Assembly (NCBI RefSeq): GCF_030247195.1
Contig: NC_080672.1
Coordinates: 391,051,037-391,115,036, forward strand
Length of the DNA: 64,000 nucleotides
From: Topomyia yanbarensis
Lineage: Eukaryota; Arthropoda; Insecta; Diptera; Culicidae
Direction: 5' to 3'
Part shown: in pieces, positions 12,421 through 24,345 of the stretch
How the letters are laid out: the number at the start of each line of letters is the position of its first letter
Position numbering within the stretch: the stretch's first letter is position 1
Notes under the pieces: model-generated
What the model saw: only the letters and a program-made list of their open reading frames with translations
Told to the model about the DNA's origin: nothing
Databases searched by the model: none
Program-made: the position numbers and the translations under genes

Positions 12421-15400
12421 CGTTCAGTTTACGAAATCGTGATCTCTTTTTCATGAATTTATGAACGGATTTCATAAATTCATAAAATTGTTCATGAATT
12501 ACTATAATGTAAATTTGAATTATTTTGTCAGTAAAATTGCGCGTAATTTCATGCGAAAAATGCCAAAACAAAGAGAAAAGGACATAAGAATGCAATTGTA
12601 TCTGTTCAAGATGGCGCCAGTATTCGATCAGCCTCTAAACAATTCAAGGTTCCGTTCGAAACATTACGTGCTCGTGTGAAAGGAAAGTGCTTGTTATCAA
12701 TAAAAGTACGTCAGATATTTCGCGTGAGTTAACAATATAATAATTTAAGGTGTTGTTAAAGTAGATAATCTAAAAAAACATGTTGGAAAAAGAGATGGAA
12801 AAGGAACCCAAAAGAAAAGCTAGGAAGCGCCAACATGAGATCGTCGCACAGCTGAGCAACCACGTGAGCTGTAATGCACAACTTCAATTCTACACTCTGG
12901 CGACGACGAGGACACCGAAGAAGTCATTCGCAAGTACAAAGCCAAACGCAGCTGCTCAAAAACATGTTTTTTCCACATTTCCTTTCACGGTTTCATGAAT
13001 TTTCATATCCTTTGCCACTTCCTCATTTTCTTACCTGAATGACGTCAATGAATTGCATTTATTATTTGTGTTATTTATTTTTAAATAGTCTGTAGGATTC
13101 ATACACTTCAAATAGAAGTTGAACCGCTGATTTTCTAGACGTGTACATTTTAAAAACAACGAAAAAGTATTGGATTATGGGATTTAGCTTGAAAAATGTT
13201 TAGCCAGGCATAAAATCATTCTTGCCAAAACGATGCTAGCTCTATAACTTTTCCAACGAGTGCTTGTTTGTCAAAATCAGTGAAATAATACCATCGCACG
13301 AGCTCGCCAAAGAAAACTGACTTACTTGACCGTACTCAACTCTACTATCTAAATTTGTAGTGCAATTTTTTAATGACAGAATATTTTTTTAAAATTCTGG
13401 AATGAATTTTTTTTTTAATTTAATGTCAGTATATTCGGAATCCAAGCAACAGCCTATAATGACCCTAATTTCAGTGAAATTACTTATACTTTATGAACAT
13501 CAAATCTGGTCAAAATTACTGGACTGACAAAATCGTGTCAAAAGCTGACAAATCAGAGGGCTGGCAAAATTGGGACTTCACTGTATTGATAAAACGAGGT
13601 ACTAGAACAACAATCGTGATTCAGAAGGAAACATTTATTATATTTGTTGTTTTATTTGATTCAAGTAAACACCAGACAAATTTTTAATCTGCTTTATATT
13701 TTGTTTTTCTTTTCAGGTGAGTGTGACCTAGCTGGAATCTTTTCATTGTCAAAACTGTGAGTAAACTCTAGGGTTAATTATGAAAGCCACCCAAAACGAT
13801 TTTCAGCAGATGTTTTGGACGTTATCTATCTTCCTGTAAGACTAAACGCAAAATTCGATCCTACGTCGAACGATCTCTGTATGATTTTTTGGCATGATAT
13901 TTATCGTCTTCTAAATAATTTTGGAATTGTAGGCACTTCGACCAAACACTTTCATTTTCCGACCGATTATATTATAACACACACTCTAACATGCCATAAT
14001 GTTCCACGGAATGAGTTTCCAAAATCTTTCCGAACCCGTCGATAATGGTTTTCTTTCTCGGCAATAGAAACCACAGCACCGCTTCGCCCAAGTTAATTTT
14101 GTCACGGTTCAACTTTTTCCCTGAAAAGAACCGCATTCAAAAGTTTGCCTTTGACTCCTCTTCTGCTAGCTGCCGTTGCTCGAACTCTGCCCGGTACTCC
14201 TCACCTCGAATTGTCGCATCGCGTCGCGATAATACTCATTGTTTCCGTATCCTGTGCGGGTCCCCACATTACCATTGCCGGAGCGGAATTTTCCCTTTCT
14301 TTTCTGTTATCGTCGACAAGTAGCAGTACTTTCATCGCTTTGCCCCATTTTTGTATATATGTCTATGCGGCGGGAGGATGAGCGGTAATGGGTATGAGCC
14401 TATTTACTAAGCAAACATCCGACTGAAGAGCCTCCGTCTACCTACTATCGACACTCTCTCGAACTGTGAGTACCATGTCAACCCCGGGACCGGTCTGTTT
14501 GCTCTTGTCGGTCTCTTCTGGTGCTCCACGTGTTCGAGTGCTATCGATGCGGATATTGAATTATCTAAATATAGTGGTCCACAATGCTGTTGAGCTGGTG
14601 TTGATCTCATTTCGGTTAATCGGGGACTCGACATTTCTGCAAACAAAAAAAAAATATAAAGATAAATTGACACATATGTCACCGGGTTCAGTTCTCCATT
14701 AACATCTTTAGTGATAATAGATATGGCACTGGAAGTATGCTATAAAATTTGGATTTATTTTTGGGAATATCAATTGCTCAGATAAAAGCAAAGAGCATTT
14801 CTACTAGAAAGAGTCTATCAAATTGGATTGAACCTTTCCACAAAAAAGTATTGAGCTAGAAAAATAATCGTTTCACTTCTTTTTTATTATCTTCAGTCAC
14901 ACTCACCCAAGTTGGAGCAGTGAAAAAAATCCTTCTATAAAAAAAACTCGAGCGTGCATAAATCTATAATGATAACGATTTTTTTTTTCTGAAATGTTCG
15001 AATGTAGGTAGGTACCTATCAACCCTCGTCGGGATACTTATCAACCTGTATAATGCGGGATCGGGATTTTTGTTGGGCCGGTCGACCGTTGGGCTTATAT
15101 GTACAACTTGCATATCAGGCACATATTAGAGTGTGTCATGCTGACGAAGGTAAAAGTCGAAAAAAATGTCGGTTTTGTTACGACGGTGATGATGGAAATA
15201 GCTGGGGGGAAATTATATTGGCATGGTTGAGATGTTATGCTAATTTGCAGAACGGAATCAATCAGTTTAACTTTCTACTTCTTGTAAATGTTTTATTGGC
15301 TAATTGGAATTGTTTCCTTTTTCATTAATTTGATAATAAGTGAATAATCTGCATTCGATAATATCGTATGAAATTCGAGTTTTGAATTTTAACAAATTTG

Positions 15401-16280
15401 CGGATTTATTTTGCGTTTACTCATACAAAGAAAATTATTTCAATCAGTTCAACTAGACCGCTCATCGACAATCAGCTTTGCCGCGGGTGTATCGATCATC
15501 ATGTGAAAAACATAATGAATACAAATTGAACTGCAAATTTTAATACCGTCCGCAGTGTTGCCAGTGTTCCATCTACCCAGGAAAAATATGCTAGATTTAT
15601 AACAGTGTCACAAAAAATATTTTCGGTCATTTTAATAACCATTGCTTACATGCCTTTTTGTTTCGAAAGCTGTTACAATTATATTGTTTATTGGGGCTTT
15701 AACCTCGATGGGTCATTCGCCCTGAGCTGTAACAAATCATAACAATACTGCGGGATAACTTCCCATTCGGTCTCTATTTTTGTACGAACATACGCATGCT
15801 TTTTCTCCGTTTTTTTATATAATTCATTTATTTAACACGACTCTTTGCGGTTGCTTAACGGAGCCGTGGAACGTATGTTAATTGTATGTAAAACTAAAAA
15901 TAAAGTTAAACAAGTTTCTGTGTGTATGTAAGTGCAGTGCAGGTCAATTAATGCCACTCATTTCTCTCAGATATTTCAGGACTGCTTTTCACATTATTAC
16001 TCAAATGAAATATGTAACGTCACCATTGACTGCTATTCAATTTGATTTGGTTCGAAATTCTGGTTCCGGAGTTAAGTGTTAAAGAGTGCTGGCGGTCGCA
16101 CATCAAATTAAATAAACCGGTATCACCTTGCAAGTTCTCATAGGTTTCAAAAAGTTTTTATGGGCTTAAAAATTTAGCGCTCGTTCATTATTATGCATTA
16201 TTTTCAGAATTAGGTTGCAACTGTCTCGGTAATACAATTCGCCGCGTAATATGATAATGTAGTCTTGATATATGTTTGAA
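12421..16280. other. Non-coding stretch, no gene recognised
   Basis: AT-rich DNA interrupted by slightly GC-richer parts (about 14050-14550). Many short overlapping frames occur on both strands, none with a motif I recognise. A pyrimidine tract plus CAG near 13700-13717 is followed by GTGAG, so no exon lies between them. Confidence 0.4.
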
Positions 16281-17390
16281 CAAAAACTGATCACTTAAGG
16301 GGTTACATACCTTTTTGTGGGAAAAATGTCAAGAAAGTTCAAATTTACGTAAAGGCATAAAGCAATGATTCGATTACATAAAACTTATAATATTTTGTAG
16401 TTCATTTTTCAGTGAAATATTTTTTTTAATTTTGATTATAGATCTGCGTACAAATATGTCAAATTACGCTGAAAATCATATCTCTGGTTTAGAAAAAAAG
16501 AAGTGATATTTTGTTTTTACAGATTATTAAAGGAGAAAATTTTCCGCGTAATTTGACACATTTTTTATATTTTCTAACGTAAAGAACACAATAAAAATTT
16601 AATTGTGACTTCAACATTTTTGCGGATTACTGTTATTTAAACAATTATGCCTTAAATATATTTTATAAGATAGTGTAAATATCTTCCTAAATGTGTATAA
16701 AATTTGATTTAATTGTCTAAAGTAGTTTTTGAGATATGAAATTTACAATTTTATCGTGCTATAAAGTTTAAGAGATATCATCTCAAAGAATAATGGAGTT
16801 TCAACGAAATATTTAAACCAGAAGCTGCACGCCATATTCCCTATACAAAAAATAAATATTTCACGAAAACCGACGATAATGCGAGATTTTCTTGAATCCA
16901 TGATTTTACTCTACAGCATTGCGCAGGTGATGATAGTGAAGATAGGCGACTAGGCCTAAGCTCCATTTGCACCTTCAGAAAACAATCCACTTATATGGAA
17001 CAAAATTTGAAGTTAACGATTTGTGTCGAAGTAGTGCTTTTTCGTCAACTTCACTCATAATGCAAGAATAAATGAGAGGCTTAAAGCAAGATCGGGTTGT
17101 TCGTAGCAAAAGTTGGTTAAAATTTTCTGTTAGATAAAAAATGCTATATTTAGCGCGATTACCGCAAAAAATGGTTCGAACAGATATTCAGAGCAAGAAA
17201 GGTGTAGAATATTACCCCATTTGTGAAATCAGAAAATGATACGTAGGTTTATAATAGGCGATAGAAAAATAGTTAATTTATTATTCGTAACTGTGTGTGA
17301 TGAAATTTCAGTAATTTAACATAACCTAATCGGCGCCCCAAAAATCGTGTAGTATACGATCAGTATAGAGCAGTAGATAACGGAATTTTT
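16281..17390. other. AT-rich non-coding stretch
   Basis: Begins with AAGGGGTTACATACC, the sort of word seen at ends of some insect MITEs, but I could not find its inverted partner. No gene. Confidence 0.35.
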
Positions 17391-17394
17391 TTTT

Positions 17395-17712
17395 TTGAAA
17401 ATCAAGATAGCAGCATTCGGTTACCATAAAATACTGGAAACCATCATCAGCATGGATGTCGTTTTAACGGTGGTGATCAGTAGATGACGAAAACCGATGA
17501 TTGACGCCAGTTTGAGCGCTAAGATACCGTTCTCCGGTAATTACAAAACAGTGAAAACCAACGTTATTATGGGCGTCATTTAGAAGGGGGTTGATAAAGA
17601 AAACTGATGAATCACGCCATTTTGGTATCCAAGATGGCGGCTTTCGGTTACCACAAAACAGTGAAACCCATCATCAATATGGATGTCATTTGAAAGGGAG
17701 CGGCCAGTGGAT
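17395..17712 (-). repeat. Three units of the ~120-bp 'GCCATcTTGGA' family, inverted
   Basis: Three diverged units read on the reverse strand. Each carries a phrase like GGATGTCATTT, a GATGATGGTTTTC counterpart, GGTTACCA, and ATGGCGGC or its relics. The same unit occurs in the opposite orientation at 19925-20960. No coding potential. Confidence 0.65.
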
Positions 17713-18119
17713 GCATAAAATTAATAACTGAAGCGATAGTAAATAACAGAACTCCGTCAGAAGTTCAAACAAATAGATTTCAAAACTATATCTTGTGCTG
17801 TTACTTGTTTTAATTTATTGATACTACTAACGAAAACAGATTTATAACATACACTTCCTTCGGCAAAGGTATTCACGAAGTATACTTTAACCAGTAAGTT
17901 GTATACTACAGAAAAAAAACTTTCTCGTATCAATATCCTAAGCAATTTTTCAATTAAATTATGCCTCGCCATAATGATTCCTTATACATTACTAATAAAC
18001 CAAAACCTTATGTTTTGTACAGTTTTATGGAACAAGAAAACTATACTCGAAAAAAAATTTACTCAAAGATGAGTAAAATTTATTAGTGCCGATCGACCCT
18101 TCAAGTGTCCTTAAATTGC

Positions 18120-18310
18120 TCGCAACCCATTTGGTACCCCTAGGTAAGGTAAAGAGTTACACAAATCTGGGTTCACCTTGATAAGTGATAGCTCGGGGCA
18201 GCCGGCTGCCGAGAATTTATGATAGAATTATCGTTTATTGAATTAATTCGGGAATTCTCAGATCGTGAAAAAATGTAACTTCAACTCCCGACAGCCGACT
18301 GTCGGGATTG
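18120..18310 (-). repeat. Dispersed repeat with two palindromes, mate of 35100-35215
   Basis: The reverse complement of about 18120-18215 matches 35100-35215, including TATCACTTATCAAGGTGAA and TTCTCGGCAGCCGG. A near-perfect palindrome (18192-18213, centre CAGCCGGCTG) sits at the end of the shared segment. A second, CCCGACAG-CCGA-CTGTCGGG, lies at 18287-18306. Confidence 0.6.
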
Positions 18311-18689
18311 TTACTACTTATGTTTAGTTGATTCAAACAGCATGTGAACGATTTTGTTGTTCGTCGTTTCTTTATTCCGGCGAAACACGACATCCGAGAA
18401 CAATTCAATTTTGCGAATAACCTAAAAATATTACCTTTAGTGTCTCGAGACATTTGTCGAAATAGATATGATAATACCCAAGTTTGAATTTAATTGAAGA
18501 TTTTTTAAAACAGTGTTTAAAAAACAACGCATTGACTCCCAGGAGTCAGGTTTTAAGCTGTTAGAAAATGAGGCGGCAGGACAAAAATATTCACTGCGTA
18601 CATTGTCCTACCTATGCCAACAGTGTTGCTGTTGCGGCGTTGAAATACCTAGAACAAAATCCACAGTGAAAATTTTTTATGGTGAATTC

Positions 18690-18890
18690 TCAATTTTCAA
18701 CAGTCATCATTCCACTCAGACAAAACCATGCGTATTCTATGCGCATATTAAATGCCCTATGGATTAGTTCTCTAGTTGGGCAAATTAACACTAAACAAAC
18801 AAAAACAATAGTTTGCTCAGTTAGAAAAAATGTCAGCTAGCTTGGCGTCACCCTGCGGATACGTATTCGTTTACAATGCCATTAAATCCT
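18690..18890 (-). repeat. Dispersed repeat, mate of 33125-33320
   Basis: The reverse complement matches 33125-33320 over about 190 bases. Shared words include GGCATTTAATATGC, GTTTGTTTAGTGTT, GAGCAAACTA and AGCTGACATTT. A third, weaker piece lies at about 9330-9390. Family unknown; no coding potential. Confidence 0.65.
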
Positions 18891-19900
18891 CAAAAACAGA
18901 ACTTCTGTACCACCGCGACATCAGTCCCGACCAGTCGTTCGAACGTATACGTAAGCTGCGTGTCATTTTTTAGATTTAGAGTCTACCTAGCGGCCCAGTC
19001 AGCTGTTAGGTACTGACGATGAGAATCCTAAACACAAAACATCAGACTTAACTTTAAGTTGGATTGTGCACCAATTGCATAAATTAGGGGATTTTACTCC
19101 TATTCATAGGAAGTATAAGCATCCTCAAACATTTTAACTTACATACGACAAAAATGTGCAACTTTGAAATTAATAAAGCGAGGAGTACTTTTTAAAAATG
19201 GTTCATTTTTAAAGACAGCGTTGTTGACGAATCACTAAATAAAAATATGTGTTAAGGTACGCGGCCAAAACTAGATGACATTCCTAGGACCGAAGATTAT
19301 TTTCATATTTCTTTCTTTTTATCAAACCCAAGTTGTTAAAATATTCTTCTTTAGTTCCTAGATATAGCCGCATAAATCTTTCTAATTATTTTATAAAAAT
19401 TTCTTTTAATTTCTTTTTCCAGATAAAAAATAATCAATAATGAATTTATTTGACTTTGATTTGGTTCGTCTGCTAAAGCCTATGAAACGAATTTTTATGT
19501 GACGCTGACAAAATCTGGTCAAAAAGCTGATGAAATCTTATAGCCTTCATGGGTAAAGGAAGAGTAGTATTCTAAAATTAGAATAAAAATATGTACGTTA
19601 TAGCTACGAAAAGTGAACGTTTTATCGAGGGTACGTTATATGGAGTGACACGATATCGAGAGCACGTTTTATCGAAAATTAGCTGTATCAATATATGTAC
19701 TGATTTGAACAGAATAAGAGACTACATCAAATAAGTCGGTGAGAACTACGCGTTTACGGATGATCATATGGCAGCATTTACGGGTGACATGCAAAATTAC
19801 TTCAAAGATCAGTTTCCGTCATATACTTTCTTCCCCCTCTCTAAAAAATACCCTTGCCTCATATAGCTTTCGAAACTTTGATAGTAACCGGAAGACGCCA
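18891..19900. other. Non-coding stretch, no gene recognised
   Basis: AT-rich and without recognisable genes or element ends. Confidence 0.35.
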
Positions 19901-19924
19901 TCTGATATTTCAAAATTGCTTCGA

Positions 19925-20960
19925 ACTCCCCCTTTTCCAATGACATATTTTTCTGGGTTCCTGGCGGTTTTTTGTTAACGGATTTCAGAATGGCATCAAT
20001 CTTCAATTTCCTTTATCTACTGACCAGCCCTTTCCTAATGACATCCATATTGATGTAGATTTTCGGTATTTTGTTCTAGTTGGTAGCCGCCATCTTGGAA
20101 ATGGCGTCAATCATCAATCTACTGATAATGATGTTTTTTCAAAATTTTCTGTTGGCCGGGTGCCGCTATTTTGGATTTCAGAATTGCGTCAATCATCAAG
20201 CTCCAGGGGGTGTTATCCCTGTCATCCGCTATGTAGATATACATACTTTGACGGTAGTCAACATATGATGAGCCTAGCCGCTTCTAGGCTCATTTTGCCC
20301 TTGCTATTGCATTGAGTTGTTTTATTTTAACAACGGCAGATGTTGGTTAGGAAAAAATGGCGGCCTAGCAGGAACTTATCTATCTCCATCATCTGCTGAC
20401 TACTCCCTTTCAAATGACACCCATATTGATGGTGGTTTTCAGTGCTTTGCGATGACTAGGAACCGCCATTTTGGATTTCAGAGTGACACCAATCGTGATT
20501 TTTGGTCATCTATTAATTTCATCTTTTCAAACGATACCCATATTGATGATGGTTTTTTTGTGTTTTGTTGTGATTGGAAGCCAACATTTTGATGTTCAGA
20601 ATGGCATCAATCATTAATTTTTGTGATCTACTTACTACACCCCTTCAAGCGACACCCATATTGATAGTGATTTTTTCAAAACTTTGCGTTATATGGAAGC
20701 TGCCATCTTGGATATCAAAACGGCGTCATTGATCATTTTCCGTTATCTACAGATTTTCCCCTTTCAAACAACACCCATATTGTGGAAACTGGAGGCTGCC
20801 ATTTTAGATTCCAGCATGGAGTAAAGCATAATTTTTTCTCAACCATTGACCACTACTTTTCAAATGATCCGCTTTCATAGTGTTTTATGGAAACAGGAAT
20901 ATGCAATAAAGGATTTCGAAATGACACCCACATTGATTATAATTTTATGGTAAATAAATT
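19925..20960 (+). repeat. Tandem cluster of the ~120-bp 'GCCATcTTGGA' family
   Basis: At least seven diverged units in direct orientation. A unit contains a GCCATTTTGGATTTCA-like core, AATGGCGTCAATCAT, a C/T-rich CCCCTTTCAAATGACA segment and CCCATATTGATG. Units are interrupted at about 20200-20340 by unrelated sequence. The frames crossing it are not real genes. Confidence 0.75.
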
Positions 20961-21278
20961 CTGGAACCATCCTTATGAAAAAATGGAATAATTTTTATCC
21001 CTGAGACAAAGTATAGCTTTATAACCCATTTCTGTGCTCAGGTTGTTATATCCCACTTGTGCTCTTTTTCTAGAAAGCGAATTTACAATTTTACAACACG
21101 AAAAGGCAAACAAAAACACCACCAGCAGTGTTTACAGCGTGGACAAATGCAAATATGTCATATCTCTCAAGTAGTTGCAAAGAATTTCCCGCCAAGCAAA
21201 ATAGTCTTCTCGCGCACTGACTAATTACTTGTGCAGGATAATCCTGCCAGGATTCTGCATTTATAGGTTTTTTATGCA
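20961..21278. other. Non-coding stretch
   Basis: No recognisable gene or repeat boundary. Confidence 0.35.
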
Positions 21279-21534
21279 CACCCAGGTTTTTTTACGCGGG
21301 GGAGACGTACCGCGTAAAAAAACGCGTTAATTGAAAAATCCGCGTTAATTCGAAAATCCGCGTAAAAATACCGCGTTAATTCGAAAATCTGCGTAAAAAA
21401 CCGCGGTAATTCAAAAATCTGTGTAAAGGAAAACTCTCAGTAAAAGACTTAGAATGTTTTTGGAAGTTTCTTTTTTCACGGATTTCGCAATTAACACGGT
21501 TTTTGCAAAAAGCCGACGATTTTTGCAAAAGACC

Positions 21535-21798
21535 ATTCCGACAATACCCATATTGCATGGGTTGTAGAGAATTTGCGCTAAACCGGAAGTCACCATCTTG
21601 GATTTCAAAATAGCGTCGAACATATAATATATTTCTAGTGCCTACTCGTCAGCACCATTCCGAAAATACCCATATTGATTGGGTTATAGCGAATTTCGTT
21701 AAACCGGAAGTCACCATCATGATTTTCAAAATGGCGTCAAAATTCTGTTTCTGGCAGTTACTCATCAAGTCCATTGCAAAAATACCCATATTATTGAG
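21535..21798 (+). repeat. Two to three units of the ~120-bp family inside the CGCG element
   Basis: Units share ACCGGAAGTCACCATC, a TTTCAAAATGGCGTC-like core and AATACCCATATT. The hAT-like element at 21807 is inserted in the last unit. Confidence 0.65.
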
Positions 21799-21806
21799 GT
21801 GCGGAC

Positions 21807-23491
21807 TAGAGATGGTCGGGTTCGGGTTTTTGGACCCGAAACCCGGACCCAACTCGAATCCGACGGGTTTCGGGTTGGGCTCGGGTTCTGTAAATTTAAA
21901 CTTCTCGGGTTCGGGTCGGGTTCCGGGTTTTCTAATTTGAATTTTTCGGGTTCGGGTCGGATCCGGGTTTTTGAAATTTTAAACTTTCGGGCTCGAGTCG
22001 GGTTCGGATTTTTCGAATTTGGAATTTTCGGAGTCGGGTCGGGTTCGGCTTTTGAGCAGATAATACCGAACGATTTATTGACGCTGTTTACGTCTATACA
22101 CAACACCCAGTCTCTTTTTGTAGTATTTAACTTTACTTCATGATACGAATGGATGACACATATAGGCGTACTAAATTTTACCACAATTGAAACGCTAGAA
22201 TTCGTCGTATTTTCTGATGCTCAAATATTGTATTTTTTATTCATGTATAAAATTCGCAAACTTCTTCAGATTCGCAAACTGCCTGAATTATTATATTTTT
22301 TAAACGAGCACTCATGAGAGTGCATTCAACAATAAATGTTTCGCTTCTAAAATCTGTATGCTATTTATATCATCAATAAATCAAGTCAAAGAAAATTTGC
22401 CGGAAAATATTGGTTCTAGCGAGTAGAAATCTACGGGAAGTAAAGACAATCTGCCAACGTCGGCGCTCATATGGTAATGGTATACTAGCGCCACTATCAA
22501 ATCAGTAGTACATATATGAAACAAGCACTTTCTGTCAGATTGTCCTCGGGCTGGGCCGTTGCATGATCCGGATTCCTTCATGAAAATACATGAATTTCCA
22601 CGATTTTAAGAAATTGATCGTAAAAATATTGTGTGTTCTGTTCAAACCAGGAACGAATTTGTAGAAGCTTGGAGTCGTTGTGAGAACTCCATTGGAGATG
22701 TCGAAGCATCTCTACTGACACGCATACCGTACTAGCTAATGATGTGACATCAAGAACTCGTCAGAGAATCTTGATTACCTCTCGACACAAGTTTGACTGT
22801 ACCAACCAGTAACGCGGGTGACGTCGTGTAAACTGCCGAATACGAATTGCCAATTGACATGGCTTAATTTAGTATATCTAATAAATTATACAAAACTACT
22901 CTTGCAGGAATGGTTTTCTATAAAAAATAGAAATTTTGGTTAAGTATGACGGGCAAGGTTGTTTGAATCTGCCATCATTATGCTTCTTGTTTGCCCATGC
23001 GTTAGCTACCGATTTATCCCACTTTCCGGTTTAGATATCGACGATTTATAAGTTTCTCAGAACCTTCCAAATTAGACGTTTAATAATAGTATATATAAAT
23101 GCCACTTCCTCTTGCCAGTAAATCGTTTTGCCATAGTCAGATATAACTAAACGCGTAAGGTGCTACTTCTGGTGCGAGTGATTATATAAAATTCTTAGAT
23201 TAGCCTTGGATCAGATCGGGTTTTAATAAGCCTGGTTCAGATCGGATTTCTCAAATTATAAATTTTCTGGTACGGGTCGGGTTCGGGTCGGGCTCGGGTT
23301 TTACAAAATTTTCATTCTCGGGTTCGGGTCGGGTTCGGGGTTTGTAATTTTAAAATCTTCGGGCTCGGGTCGGGTTTGGGTTTTTCAAATTTTAAAATTT
23401 CGGGCTCGTGTCGGGTTCGGGTTTTTTTAATTTTTAAACTCGGGTTCAGGTCGGGTTCGGGTTCGAAAAAATTGAAACCCGACCATCTCTA
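21807..23491. mobile_element. hAT-like non-autonomous element, 1685 bp, 8-bp target duplication
   Basis: The termini are inverted: TAGAGATGGTCGGGTT at the left and its complement (…AACCCGACCATCTCTA) at the right. They are flanked by GTGCGGAC (21799-21806) and GTGTGGAC (23492-23499), an 8-bp duplication with one change. Eight bases with T at position 2 and A at 7, and a YAGAGATG-type end, are hAT hallmarks. Both subterminal zones (21811-22056 and 23199-23485) consist of repeated GGGTTCGGGTCGGGTT and TTTTAAA spacers. The 1.1-kb interior shows no transposase. Frames of 100-139 codons here come only from the GGGTTC repeats. Confidence 0.88.
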
Positions 23492-23971
23492 GTGTGGACC
23501 ATAAGGAGTCTTCCAGACCCGTTTCTTTCATCTTTCCAAAAATCTTTAGCATTCAAAAGGATTTAGAATATTTTTTGCAAAAACCGCGGTAATTGCGAAA
23601 TCCGCGCAAAATAAAAACTGCCAAAATTCTTTTAAGTTCTTTACATTTAAAAGGAAAAATTTCAGTAGAAAGTCGATGTCTTTTGCATTCAAAAGGACTT
23701 AGAATGTTTTTACAAAAACCGCTTGATTTGAAAATCCGCGTAAAAAAAGACCGCGTTAATTGGAAAATTCGCGTTAAAAAACGCGTTGATTGGAAAATCC
23801 GCGTAAAAGACCACGCAAAAAAAAACCGCGTAAAAAACTGAGTGTACATGGGACAATACCGGTAGTGATTGCTGGAAGCAATCATATCCTCGTATCGTAT
23901 TTTTCTATAAAACCATGAATTTTTCAACCGTTCTTAGACACAAATTTTTAAAACTGGCCGGATTTCTACAT

Positions 23972-24345
23972 ATTTTACCTTTCTCATATAGAAAGGTTAT
24001 GCAATCACTCTAAAAATCGTCAACCTAATCCCGGCCAAATTTTTTTTGACCTATAAAGGCTTAGGTAGGAGTATGCAATGATGGGTTGCTACTTTAAATT
24101 TAAAACTAGTTTAAAATTTCTTAACAAGTTGAAAATATTCGTTACGGCCCGGACCACCGGATCTTCCTCATTGACCCGCCGCTGGTTTCAAGCGATGTTC
24201 AGGTGTCGACACATGTATGTATGTGCAAATCGTACTGAATATATAATATACATTTTCCTCATTGTATTAAACATAACCAGCCATGGAATCGTAGTTTGGA
24301 CAAATGAGAAAGGCACAATTGCACCACTAGGTGGATTTAAACAGG
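23972..24345. mobile_element. Copy of an abundant mosquito-type repeat (CCTTTCTCATATAGAAAGG)
   Basis: Begins CCTTTCTCATATAGAAAGG followed by TTATGCAATCACTC, and ends ATGAGAAAGGC…CACTAGGTGG, giving about 10 bp of terminal inversion. I recall this opening, the ATGTATGTATGTGCA word in the middle and the CACTAGGTGG end as a very common repeat in Aedes and related genomes; that is memory, not a search. No coding capacity. Confidence 0.6.

Larger units (their letters stand above)
21279..23844. mobile_element. TA-flanked CGCGTAAA-rich element, copy 1 (interrupted)
   Basis: The left end 21279-21500 and right end 23565-23844 are inverted, with a terminal sequence close to CACTCAGGTTTTTTTACGCG. Both ends are built from many near-copies of a 'CCGCGTAAaTTcGAAAAT' word. 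TA follows the right end; the left flank reads CA. A shorter uninterrupted relative lies at 26914-27199. Between the ends lie units of the 120-bp family and an hAT-like element. Terminal TA suggests the mariner/Tc1 type, but no transposase is present. Confidence 0.65.

Noticed and set aside
13690..13720. Possible exon boundary (pyrimidine tract then CAG followed by GTGAG)
   Set aside because: The acceptor-like and donor-like words are directly adjacent, leaving no exon.
21765..22184. 139- and 114-codon frames rich in G, P and R
   Set aside because: They lie in the GGGTTC repeats of the hAT-like element and are open on both strands for compositional reasons.
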